Positions 53,949 to 61,983 of a stretch of 64,000 nt of DNA are shown piece by piece. The notes beneath the pieces are model-generated. The model did not search any database and had not been told where the DNA came from. It saw nothing but the letters and a program-made list of their open reading frames with translations. The stretch is from NCBI GenBank assembly GCA_045604805.1, contig JAZUOT010000037.1, positions 1 to 64,000 of the forward strand, written 5' to 3'. This DNA comes from JAZUOT01 sp045604805 (GTDB lineage Bacteria > Bacillota > Clostridia > Oscillospirales > Acutalibacteraceae). How positions within the stretch are numbered: position 1 is the first letter of the stretch; each line of letters starts with the position of its first letter. A program made the position numbers and the translations under genes.

Positions 53949-54641
53949 CTAGGATTTAACTGTAAACTTATGAGCATAAGCAGCTAATATGGAGCCGGCC
54001 AATGTAGACAAAAACGGAACCCATATAGTAGATAAAGCGTTGGGATTTCCCCAAAAAGTCAACACCAACAACGAAGCAAAGTTTATAGCTGGGTTGGCAC
54101 AAATGCCTATCAAAAATATTCCAAAAATATTTACAAGGGTAAAAGATAAACCACTTGCAACACCGTTAAAACAATTTTGCTCTTTCTTGGACGAAACAGA
54201 TAAAACAGCTAAAACAAAAACAAAAGTGGCGATAATCTCAATAATAAACGTAGTTGGGATACCAAGTTTTTCAACATCTAAGGCAGCGAAGGAATTAGTT
54301 AAGTCCTCAAGATTTCCCATCCTCCAAACAAGAGCTAAAACAGCAATACCTGCAGAAGCACCAAGTAGCTGGGACACTATATAAAAAAAACAATCTTTAA
54401 ATGACATTCTCTTGTTTAACATTGTTGCCACTGAGAGAGCAGGATTAAAATGTGCGGCACTAACAGACGAAAAACAATAATACATAGATATAAATCCAAA
54501 ACCTAGTGAAATAGCTATCAGTAATACATTTTCCGGATGCGAAGAACTTTTAAACCCTATGGACATGGCTGTACCACAACTCATAGATACAAGACAAGCT
54601 GTTCCCAAAAATTCAGAAAAATATTTTCTAAAATTATTCAT
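53949..54641 (-). CDS. Aquaporin / glycerol-facilitator family channel
   Basis: A 230-residue protein with six helices in two repeats. The first half-helix has HFNPALS (NPA at 66-68) and the second ANPAIN (NPA at 183-185). Family members carry Arg after the second NPA to form the selectivity filter; here it is Ile 186. EFLGTACLVSMSCGTA at the start is typical. It passes water or small neutral solutes; the altered filter leaves the substrate open. AGGAGA precedes the ATG. Confidence 0.9.
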   Translation of the reverse strand: MNNFRKYFSEFLGTACLVSMSCGTAMSIGFKSSSHPENVLLIAISLGFGFISMYYCFSSVSAAHFNPALSVATMLNKRMSFKDCFFYIVSQLLGASAGIAVLALVWRMGNLEDLTNSFAALDVEKLGIPTTFIIEIIATFVFVLAVLSVSSKKEQNCFNGVASGLSFTLVNIFGIFLIGICANPAINFASLLVLTFWGNPNALSTIWVPFLSTLAGSILAAYAHKFTVKS

Positions 54642-54864
54642 AAATCAATCTCCTAAGCAAAAAAAATTTCACTAAACACAAGCGTGATTGTAGCATATAT
54701 TTTTTTTACCTACAAGGTCAATAAAATTAGTGAGTGCTCTGAAAGAGGATATGCGATATAATTATACCTTTGGCACTTGAAAGATAAAAAAGTCCAGTTT
54801 TTTCCGTAAAATAGGGATTTTTGAACTTTTTATAAGTATAAATTTTTGCGTACTTTTTTCTATT

Positions 54865-55421
54865 TTTTGTAAGTTTAAAAAATTTTTTCATTTATACATT
54901 ACTTATTATTTCATAGTCTGTTCTGGAACCAAATGCTTCATGCAGGGCATCGGTTAAACCTGTCCGTGTATAAACCGGGATATAGGTCTTCGAAATCTGC
55001 CTGTAGAAAATTCATTTCTTCCAGAGTTCCGATTATCTGTAGACAGGTGTATTTTTCCTCCAGTTGTTTCTCTAAAAAACGATACAGGATTAAAGCGATA
55101 AAACAGCTCATAATCGAAATCATGCCTGTTCGAAATATCTTTACAGATTTTATCTACGCCACGTTTATGATAAATCTGTTGGAGAAAAAGATAGCCGCAT
55201 TTGAAAGAAAGCTGTTTGTCTTTTTTTAGGAGTTTTGTCTGTGAAAAAGGAAGCTTAACGGTACGTTGGTGGAGTTTCTCTTTTTCCGTCAATCCTTTGA
55301 TATAATTTTTAGCCCATTCATAAGGGCCTTCACCGTTCAACTTTTCCCGAAGTTATTTTTCTATACCAAGTTTTTCCACTATAACAGATGAACTGGATTT
55401 GATTTTGGGATTATAAACGAA
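54865..55421 (-). pseudogene. IS1634-family transposase remnant
   Basis: On the minus strand: FVYNPKIKSSSSVIVEKLG, an in-frame TAA (55353-55355), then NGEGPYEWAKNYIKGLTEKE and FKCGYLFLQQIYHKRGVDKI with ISNRHDFDYEL, all from the N-terminal part of IS1634-type transposases. The frame then jumps to CFIALILYRFLEKQLEEKYT and, after another frameshift, TRTGLTDALHEAFGSRTDYE, which are C-terminal. The catalytic middle is deleted. Upstream extent is uncertain. Confidence 0.8.
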
Positions 55422-55688
55422 TTTTATTACATATAGGGATGCTGTATTTTGGGATTTTATACCATTTAATCTTATAGAAAAAACTCCTAATCCTTTACAT
55501 TACAGGAACAGTACGAGAAAGTGCGATAGTAGAAAATAAAAAATTTGACAAAAAATAAACCTAAATCAAGGCTTTCAGAGATTTTTTCTCTGTTCAAGTG
55601 TCAAAGACCTGGGTATAATTCGCCTACTGATAAAAGTATTTCTCAGCAAGAATTCATAGCGCAATGTCTGGTTTGGCGTTGCCTTAAT
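55422..55688. other. Non-coding stretch between IS remnant and dockerin gene
   Basis: AT-rich DNA with scattered transposase-like codons at its left edge and no supported gene. Together with the promoter that follows it makes about 335 bases without a gene. Confidence 0.4.
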
Positions 55689-55718
55689 TTGACAAAATAC
55701 AGCAAATAAAACTATAAT
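55689..55718 (+). promoter_or_regulatory. Consensus promoter of the dockerin-protein gene
   Basis: TTGACA, 18 bases, TATAAT: both boxes perfect. Start of transcription near 55725, about 33 bases before the ATG, with TTGGAG between. Confidence 0.82.
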
Positions 55719-55757
55719 CATATAAATATTTTTTCTGACGTTGGAGATTTTTTATTT

Positions 55758-57644
55758 ATGAGTAAGCTAAAAATAACGTGTATGATTGTGTCAATTTTTG
55801 CATTGCTTTCTGTTACCGTATACATTTCAGCGGTTAAGGTAAAAGAAAACTCTGTGATAACTATAGATGCCTCTAAAGTTGCCAAAGAAAATGTTCAAGT
55901 ACAGGTTTTTGATGAGGGTAGCTTGGTTTTTGCGAGTTATGATCCGACAGCCGATTCGACTAAAACCATGATTTCCAAATTGTCTTTGGCTGATGGAACT
56001 GTGACTTTGTTAGATGACGAACTGACTTCAAACTACAACGATCTTGCCATAAATGGTAAAGACGTAGTTGTAACATATCCGTATGTGTCGGGTTTAGCTA
56101 ATAAGACCAAGGTCCACTCAGCTGGAACTGGAACTGGAAACGATTTAACTCTCACACCTTACACAAATTCCAAAGGGACTTTTGTTTTTGATAGCAAAGG
56201 CAATTATTGCGCTATAAACTGCTCAGACAATGCAGACAGAAAGAAAATTCAAAAATATAAATACGATACAGATCTTGAGTCTTTTACATCTACAGGGTCA
56301 TACACTTTAGATGAAAGTGCAGCAAAAATAGACAGCATATTCAGGGGCCAAAGTGATGGAGAATTATTGTTTACCGATGTAGGTGGTATTGTGTATAGCT
56401 TAAATATTACTGGAACTAATAAGGGTACCCTGAAAACTTTAAGCGGTATAGCTGAAACTAAAGGCATAAAGGTCATAAATGAAAGATTAATAAGCGACAA
56501 AGATGGCATAGTATATACAGTAGATACAAGCAAAACTGAAACAGATACAGAGAAACCCTTCATAAAGAAATACAAAACTTTTGCGGATGACAGTGAGCTT
56601 ATTTGTGATGCTGGTGAAAACAGGGTATTAGTTTGCGTTGATAAAACCATATATTTATTAGACGATGATGGAACTGCAACAAAATCATACACATTAAAAA
56701 ACAAGCCAAATAAACTTCTTTGTGCAGGAGATTACATCGCAGCCGTAACTTACCCGGACGCTACAAATTCAGCTAAAGTTGAGACAATGTCATTGAAAAA
56801 TGACGGAGGAGTTGTAACTTTCAAGGAATTTGAAGAATCTGACAATATTTTCACACGAGATCACACCGGTGATTTGAACAAAGATTCCATCAAAGCTGGA
56901 GATGAGTGGAATATAGAAGTCAATGAAAGTATATCCGCAGATGAGAGAGGTAAGATCGTCACTAAGATTGTTGATGCAGACGGTAATGAGGAAGCTTGCG
57001 AAACGAGTGTAGAAGGAAACAAAATAACTTTTATTTTTCCTGATATGGAGCTAGAGGCTGGAACTTATACCGTAGTTGTAGAAAATTTGGCAGGCGTAGG
57101 CGAAGATATTTATGGTATGCCTGTATCAATAAAATACGACTTCACTGTAATAGATAATGGTAGCGATGATACAACATCTGACAAAATAGAAGTTGCGACT
57201 AATAGCTCATACGAAATAACTCGCGACAATGAACTATCTTTTATAGCAGGTATAAAACCTGGAACAAGTCTCAACGATTTTTTAAACAATCTTGTATATA
57301 ATACAGATAATGGTGATCTCAGTGTTACATCCGTAGCAGGGAATACTATGGATTCTGGTACTATTGGGACAGGCTGTAAAGTAGAATTAAATATTGTCGG
57401 CACAGGAGTAACCGATACTTTATATGCACTGATCTATGGGGATGTAGACGGCGATGGAAAAATTACACAGAAAGACATATCAGAAAGTGAACAACATATG
57501 TTGGAAAATTCAGTTACGACTTTAAATAAGTATTCCGTTTTAGCTATGGATGTCAACCACGACAATGTTCAAAATAATTTAGATCTTGTCTTTCTCACAC
57601 GGTGTCTGAGTGGAGGATATGTAATAACTCAGAATGTTGAATAA
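55758..57644 (+). CDS. Exported beta-rich protein with C-terminal dockerin-like module
   Basis: A 628-residue protein. Residues 5-27 are a signal peptide or anchor. Residues about 45-360 consist of repeated short strands (for example DGKDVVVTYPYVSG, GELLFTDVGGIVYSL, DGIVYTVDTSK) compatible with a beta-propeller. Residues about 385-460 look Ig-like, and 470-550 form another beta domain. Residues about 558-622 are a type I dockerin: GDVDGDGKITQKDI and MDVNHDNVQNNLDLVFL, the two calcium loops. Dockerins bind cohesins on scaffolds; the second loop departs from consensus. The ATG follows TTGGAG. Ligand unknown; no cohesin gene is in the window. Confidence 0.83.
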   Translation: MSKLKITCMIVSIFALLSVTVYISAVKVKENSVITIDASKVAKENVQVQVFDEGSLVFASYDPTADSTKTMISKLSLADGTVTLLDDELTSNYNDLAINGKDVVVTYPYVSGLANKTKVHSAGTGTGNDLTLTPYTNSKGTFVFDSKGNYCAINCSDNADRKKIQKYKYDTDLESFTSTGSYTLDESAAKIDSIFRGQSDGELLFTDVGGIVYSLNITGTNKGTLKTLSGIAETKGIKVINERLISDKDGIVYTVDTSKTETDTEKPFIKKYKTFADDSELICDAGENRVLVCVDKTIYLLDDDGTATKSYTLKNKPNKLLCAGDYIAAVTYPDATNSAKVETMSLKNDGGVVTFKEFEESDNIFTRDHTGDLNKDSIKAGDEWNIEVNESISADERGKIVTKIVDADGNEEACETSVEGNKITFIFPDMELEAGTYTVVVENLAGVGEDIYGMPVSIKYDFTVIDNGSDDTTSDKIEVATNSSYEITRDNELSFIAGIKPGTSLNDFLNNLVYNTDNGDLSVTSVAGNTMDSGTIGTGCKVELNIVGTGVTDTLYALIYGDVDGDGKITQKDISESEQHMLENSVTTLNKYSVLAMDVNHDNVQNNLDLVFLTRCLSGGYVITQNVE

Positions 57645-57801
57645 GAGTTTTGAAATGTATTTGTACCCTATTTATCGAGTATTTTATATTTTTATTCATC
57701 TCTAATTTTCCTACGCTTTATTTTATCGATTTACACTCGCTTATATAGGAAAAATAGTGATGAGAACACCATGAAAAATAGGGTGTTCTTGCAAAACAAA
57801 T

Positions 57802-57831
57802 GTTGACAAGTCAACGTTTATTTTGTAAAAT
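57802..57831 (+). promoter_or_regulatory. Promoter and operator of the MarR-ADH-ALDH operon
   Basis: TTGACA (57803-57808), 17 bases, TAAAAT (57826-57831). The -35 box lies in the perfect dyad GTTGAC-AA-GTCAAC at 57802-57815, a position where a bound MarR dimer would exclude RNA polymerase. Confidence 0.8.
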
Positions 57832-57857
57832 AACGAGGTTATTAAATGTTTGATAAT

Positions 57858-57871
57858 GTTAACTTGACTAG
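57858..57871 (+). promoter_or_regulatory. Second, degenerate MarR-type dyad
   Basis: GTTAAC-TT-GACTAG has the same 6-2-6 design as the operator at 57802 with some changes. It lies 27 bases after the -10 box, within the transcribed leader. Confidence 0.4.
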
Positions 57872-57905
57872 CTAAATTTATCGCGGAAGAGAGGGAGGGG
57901 ATTTA

Positions 57906-58364
57906 ATGCTTAAGCGTTTTGAACAATTTTCGTATGTTATTTCTGGAATTTACCGATATATACAGAAAATTGAAAGGGACGAGATGGAAAAATATGGCTA
58001 CAGAGGTTCTTACGCTCAATATTTGGTAGCCATTAATTCTAGAGATGAGGAATTAACAGCCAGTCGTTTAAGTGAAATTTGCGAAAAAGACAAGGCTCTA
58101 GTATCCAGAACTATCACTGAAATGGAACAGAATGGATTGATAATTCGTGAATGCAGTAATGGCAAATTATACAGAGCAAGGCTTAAACTCACAAAAGAGG
58201 GTAAAGCAGCTGCAGAATATGTATGCCAAAGAGCTAAACAAGCAGTTGAGGCTGTGGGAAAAAATCTCAGCGATAAAGAAAGAGAAGTTTTTTACAACAC
58301 CTTGGATAACATATCATCAAATCTTGAAAAGATTAGCAAGGAAGGGATACCTAAGAATGAATAG
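57906..58364 (+). CDS. MarR-family transcriptional regulator
   Basis: A 152-residue winged-helix repressor. AQYLVAINSRDEELTASRLS and EICEKDKALVSRTITEMEQN form the helix-turn-helix, followed by a wing (GLIIRECSNGKLYRARLKLT) and a long C-terminal dimer helix. Such proteins leave DNA on binding phenolic, fatty or oxidising ligands. GAGGGAGGGG precedes the ATG. It is first in an operon with an alcohol and an aldehyde dehydrogenase, and its promoter carries a dyad over the -35 box, so it probably represses all three. Confidence 0.92.
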   Translation: MLKRFEQFSYVISGIYRYIQKIERDEMEKYGYRGSYAQYLVAINSRDEELTASRLSEICEKDKALVSRTITEMEQNGLIIRECSNGKLYRARLKLTKEGKAAAEYVCQRAKQAVEAVGKNLSDKEREVFYNTLDNISSNLEKISKEGIPKNE

Positions 58365-59571
58365 ATTTAAAAGAGTATATTGTAGAGCTTATCAAAAGGC
58401 ATTCCGCATAGCCTCACCTATTTTACCGTATAGGAATCCAGAAATACTTTCCTCAGTAAATGAAGTTAAACCTTTATTGGAGAAGCTGAATGTAACGTCC
58501 GTTTTGTTGATAACAGATTCTCAATTAAGGGATACTGGAGTTACAAAAAAATTAGAAAATTCCCTTGGAACTAGTAGTGTTAACTGCACAATATATGATA
58601 AGACTAGACCAAACCCAACGGTGCAAAATGTAGAAGAAGCTTTTGGGAGCTACAGAAAAAAGAGTTGCCAAGCTATTATAGCTTTCGGTGGAGGTTCATC
58701 TATAGATTGCGCTAAAGCGGTAGGTGCTAGAGTTGTGTATCCAAATAAAAGTTTAGAACAGCTAAAGGGCCTATTAAAAGTTGCCAGAAAGCTTCCAACT
58801 TTGATAGCCATACCTACCACAGCGGGCACAGGCAGCGAAGTCACCGTCACCGCCGTTATAACAGATAGTGAAAAGAAACACAAATATACTATGAATAATT
58901 TCACATTTATTCCATCTTACGCTGTTTTGGACCCAGAAGTAACATATACCTTGCCAGCTTCGCTTACTGCGACTACTGGTATGGATGCACTTACACACGC
59001 GGTAGAAGCATATATCGGAGGCTCGACCAACAGTGAAACTCGCAGATTATCTCTGGAAGCTACAAAGTTGGTATTTGAGAACATAGAGATAGTTTACAAA
59101 GATGGTAAAAACACTGTTGCACGCAAAAATATGTTGTTAGCCTCGCACATGGCAGGTATAGCTTTTTCAAAAGCTTATGTAGGATACATCCATGCAGTAG
59201 CTCATTCTTTGGGAGGGCAATATAATGTTCCGCACGGGCTAGCAAATTCTGTGTTGATGCCAATAGTGCTGGAAGAATACGGAAGCAAAATTTACGGAAA
59301 ATTAAGAGACTTAGCACTTGCTGCCTCTGTAGCTAATGAAAATGATAGCGATGAGCAAGCTGCCAAAAAATTCATCTGTGCAATAAAAGAAATGAACCTC
59401 AAGATGAATATCCCAGAAAAACTCTCAGGAATAAAGGCAGAAGATATTCCTATGATGGCAAAACACGCAGACAAAGAAGCAAATCCTCTATACCCCGTGC
59501 CGCAGTTAATGAATTCTTCTCAGTTAGAAGGCTTTTATCACAAAGTAGCAGATTGGAGTCAAACAATATGA
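58357..59571 (+). CDS. Iron-containing alcohol dehydrogenase
   Basis: A 404-residue group III alcohol dehydrogenase. AFGGGSSIDCAKAVG near 110 binds NAD(P); IPTTAGTGSEVT, GMDALTHAVEAYI, HAVAHSLGGQYNVPHG hold the metal-binding Asp and His residues. ATG 58357 was chosen because GAAGGG lies 10 bases upstream and it overlaps the MarR stop by 8 bases; a much longer frame would run inside the MarR gene. It interconverts an alcohol and an aldehyde, which the following dehydrogenase can oxidise. Confidence 0.93.
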   Translation: MNRFKRVYCRAYQKAFRIASPILPYRNPEILSSVNEVKPLLEKLNVTSVLLITDSQLRDTGVTKKLENSLGTSSVNCTIYDKTRPNPTVQNVEEAFGSYRKKSCQAIIAFGGGSSIDCAKAVGARVVYPNKSLEQLKGLLKVARKLPTLIAIPTTAGTGSEVTVTAVITDSEKKHKYTMNNFTFIPSYAVLDPEVTYTLPASLTATTGMDALTHAVEAYIGGSTNSETRRLSLEATKLVFENIEIVYKDGKNTVARKNMLLASHMAGIAFSKAYVGYIHAVAHSLGGQYNVPHGLANSVLMPIVLEEYGSKIYGKLRDLALAASVANENDSDEQAAKKFICAIKEMNLKMNIPEKLSGIKAEDIPMMAKHADKEANPLYPVPQLMNSSQLEGFYHKVADWSQTI

Positions 59572-60941
59572 ACATAGATGAAATTTTAGAAAAACAAAGG
59601 GATTTTTTTAAAACTTTTACGACTATCGATGTTGATTACAGAATAAATATGCTAAAGAAATTATATAGCAGTGTGAAAAAACATGAAGATGAAATAGCTG
59701 ATGCTCTATATTTAGATTTAGGAAAAAGTAAATACGAAAGCTTTATGTGCGAGATAGGCCTAGTACTTAGCGAAATAAGCTATATGATAAAACATACCCG
59801 AAAATTTGCCGCAAACAAAAGTGTCCGCACACCTGTTACGAACTTTGCTTCTCACAGCTACAAAAAAGCTTCACCATACGGTAATGTACTTATCATGAGC
59901 CCATGGAACTATCCATTCCTTTTAACAATAGATCCATTGGCAGATGCAATAGCTGCTGGGAATACCGTAGTTGTAAAACCTAGCGCATACTCCAAAGCTA
60001 CTAGTGAAATTATAGAGAAAATAATAAGTGAGTGCTTTGAGCCAGAATATATAGCTGTTGTTACTGGCGGTAGAAAAGAAAATTCTACTTTGCTTCAGAA
60101 AAAATTTGATCTCATATTTTTCACAGGTAGCCAAAATGTTGGTAAGGAAGTTTTGCGCCATGCAGCAGAAAACTTAACTCCTACCGTTTTAGAGCTGGGA
60201 GGTAAAAGTCCTTGCATAGTTGACGCTAGCGCCGATATAAAATTAGCTGCAAGGAGAATTGTTTTCGGAAAATATCTAAACTGCGGCCAAACTTGTGTTG
60301 CACCAGACTACATATTATGTGATGTTTCAGTAAAAGATAAGCTCATAGCGGAATTAAGGAAACAAGTACGCACTCAGTATAGTGATAAACCTTTTGAAAA
60401 CAAAGACTATGGGAAAATAGTCAATGAAAAACATTTTGAGAGACTTTGTTCGCTGATAGATAGAGATAAATTAGTTCTTGGCGGAATAAGCAAAAAAGAA
60501 ACTTTACAAATATCTCCTACCATAATGGACAATGTCACTTGGGAAGATCCTGTAATGCAAGAAGAGATATTCGGACCTATCTTGCCCGTACTTACCTTCG
60601 AAAACTTTGACGAAATTTACAATTTGTTCGCAGAAAAGCCGAAACCTCTTGCTTTGTACCTTTTCTCTGAAGATAAAAATCACATAGAAACAATAGTCGA
60701 AAATTGTTCTTTCGGTGGAGGTTGCATAAATGATACCATCATACATCTTGCCACCAGTGAAATGGGTTTTGGCGGTGTAGGCGAAAGTGGAATGGGTTCT
60801 TACCACGGTAAGGAAGGGTTCGATGCTTTTTCTCATACAAAAAGCATCGTAGATAAGAAAGTATGGCTTGACTTGCCAATGAGATACCAGCCATATACGA
60901 ATAATTTTTATAATAAACTTCTTAGGTTTTTCCTGAAATAG
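59568..60941 (+). CDS. Aldehyde dehydrogenase (class 3 type)
   Basis: A 457-residue enzyme of the short class 3 ALDH group (fatty or aromatic aldehydes). PYGNVLIMSPWNYPF, FTGSQNVGKEVL, LELGGKSPCIVD with the general-base Glu, and CGQTCVAPDYIL with the catalytic Cys near 243 are all present. The basic, aromatic C-terminus (YNKLLRFFLK) is like the membrane-associating tails of this class. ATG 59568 overlaps the previous stop (ATGA) and follows GGAG. It oxidises the aldehyde formed by the partner enzyme, or works in reverse. Confidence 0.94.
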   Translation: MNIDEILEKQRDFFKTFTTIDVDYRINMLKKLYSSVKKHEDEIADALYLDLGKSKYESFMCEIGLVLSEISYMIKHTRKFAANKSVRTPVTNFASHSYKKASPYGNVLIMSPWNYPFLLTIDPLADAIAAGNTVVVKPSAYSKATSEIIEKIISECFEPEYIAVVTGGRKENSTLLQKKFDLIFFTGSQNVGKEVLRHAAENLTPTVLELGGKSPCIVDASADIKLAARRIVFGKYLNCGQTCVAPDYILCDVSVKDKLIAELRKQVRTQYSDKPFENKDYGKIVNEKHFERLCSLIDRDKLVLGGISKKETLQISPTIMDNVTWEDPVMQEEIFGPILPVLTFENFDEIYNLFAEKPKPLALYLFSEDKNHIETIVENCSFGGGCINDTIIHLATSEMGFGGVGESGMGSYHGKEGFDAFSHTKSIVDKKVWLDLPMRYQPYTNNFYNKLLRFFLK

Positions 60942-61535
60942 CAACATGTCTTAGCTGCAAAAGAGTTGATATTCTGTAAATAAAACTGTAGCTGTTTCTA
61001 ATATGATTCTGGCTGTAGGGAGGTTTTTGGTAAAATTTGTGTCCTGAAAAATTAAGGATCTTATTACTACAAGGGATTAGCCATTAAAACAAAATCATAA
61101 ATCAAATTTCCAACTCATCTCAAGATTGCATAGTATAAAAATTTTGTAAAGGTATGAAACAAGCAATAGGAATCTCCCGACTGTGAGAGATTCCTATTGC
61201 TTACTATTAAACTTTACTTAAAAATCCATTTAGTACAAAAAAATCAAAACTCAAAAAACTTTGATTGTTTTGGTGAATGAACTAAAGCGAAAGCATATAC
61301 GTTTCAATTCGAACGACTTGGAATGGTTTAAAATCATTTCAAGCAAACTCATTACACACAACCTTTGACGGTAAAATTCAATCTATCACTGCTGACCCGA
61401 TAGAGTTAACATACATTTGCACTTAGACAAATAACAGGATAAATATTTAAATTTCAAAATTGAGAAAACTCATTATCCAATTTGTTTTTCTTATATTTTA
61501 AATTTTTGTCAAAAGTTATTTGATAAGAGTATATT
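60942..61535. other. Intergenic region after the aldehyde dehydrogenase gene
   Basis: About 590 bases without a supported gene. The only clear structure is the 16-bp perfect hairpin at 61161-61202. The rest is AT-rich with no promoter of note. Confidence 0.45.
61161..61202. terminator. Long perfect stem-loop
   Basis: AAGCAATAGGAATCTC pairs base for base with GAGATTCCTATTGCTT around a 10-base loop. No T tract follows on either strand, so termination is only one option; it is 220 bases after the dehydrogenase operon. Confidence 0.55.
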
Positions 61536-61576
61536 ATGCTAACAGGAATTTCAGCGTATGCTTACAAAGAACACAA

Positions 61577-61660
61577 TCACCAAGCAAAACTCAACATTGA
61601 TTTATTGTACACGGAGTCCAGACCACAACAGTCAGACCCCTCAGCAGTTTCATTGTACAT
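61577..61660 (-). CDS. Possible 27-residue protein with ideal expression signals
   Basis: ATG 61660 on the minus strand lies 6 bases after a perfect AGGAGGTG (61667-61674), and a perfect promoter is 66 bases upstream. The peptide starts MYNETAEGSDCCGLDS and ends SFAW; it is not hydrophobic and matches nothing I know. The DNA around AGTCCGATGTACAAT at the start is nearly repeated as ACTCCGTGTACAAT about 43 bases later. It could be a small protein, a regulatory leader peptide, or a remnant of a short toxin gene. Confidence 0.4.
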   Translation of the reverse strand: MYNETAEGSDCCGLDSVYNKSMLSFAW

Positions 61661-61725
61661 CGGACTCACCTCCTATAAAGCTAAAGCATGTAAACCTGTA
61701 CCCCTTCACCCTTTTCTGTGTCTTC

Positions 61726-61754
61726 ATTATAGCATTGATTGTGAAAAATGTCAA
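61726..61754 (-). promoter_or_regulatory. Perfect sigma-A promoter on the minus strand
   Basis: TTGACA, 17 bases, TATAAT: full consensus boxes and spacing. It drives leftward transcription into the 27-codon frame; nothing larger lies downstream. Confidence 0.85.
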
Positions 61755-61906
61755 TAATTAGCACAAAAAAACAAATAAATATGAGTATAAATTGTGCAAT
61801 GTGCTGATAAATTTATGCTATGAAGGCACGTATTGATAACAATTAAAATTTTATGTGTAGAAAAATTTTTTCTATCTTCTGTCTTGTTTGAAATTTTCGC
61901 AAACCA

Positions 61907-61936
61907 TTGATAAGCCGATGTGAAGGGTGGTACAAT
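61907..61936 (+). promoter_or_regulatory. Promoter of the third leader-protein gene
   Basis: TTGATA, 18 bases, TACAAT. Transcription would start near 61943 and leave about 40 bases before the ATG, including AAAGGG. Confidence 0.55.
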
Positions 61937-61983
61937 GAAAATTAGGATTTTTGTCAATATATATTTTTTCAGAAAGGGATTTT

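Noticed and set aside
58147..58356. 70-codon N-terminal extension of the alcohol dehydrogenase
   Set aside because: It lies inside the MarR gene in another frame; ATG 58357 has a ribosome site and overlaps the MarR stop as coupled genes do.
61922..61936. AGGGTGGTAC resembles the T-box antiterminator core
   Set aside because: The CCGCG that should follow is absent, there is no specifier stem or terminator, and the bases overlap a plausible -10 box of the third leader gene.
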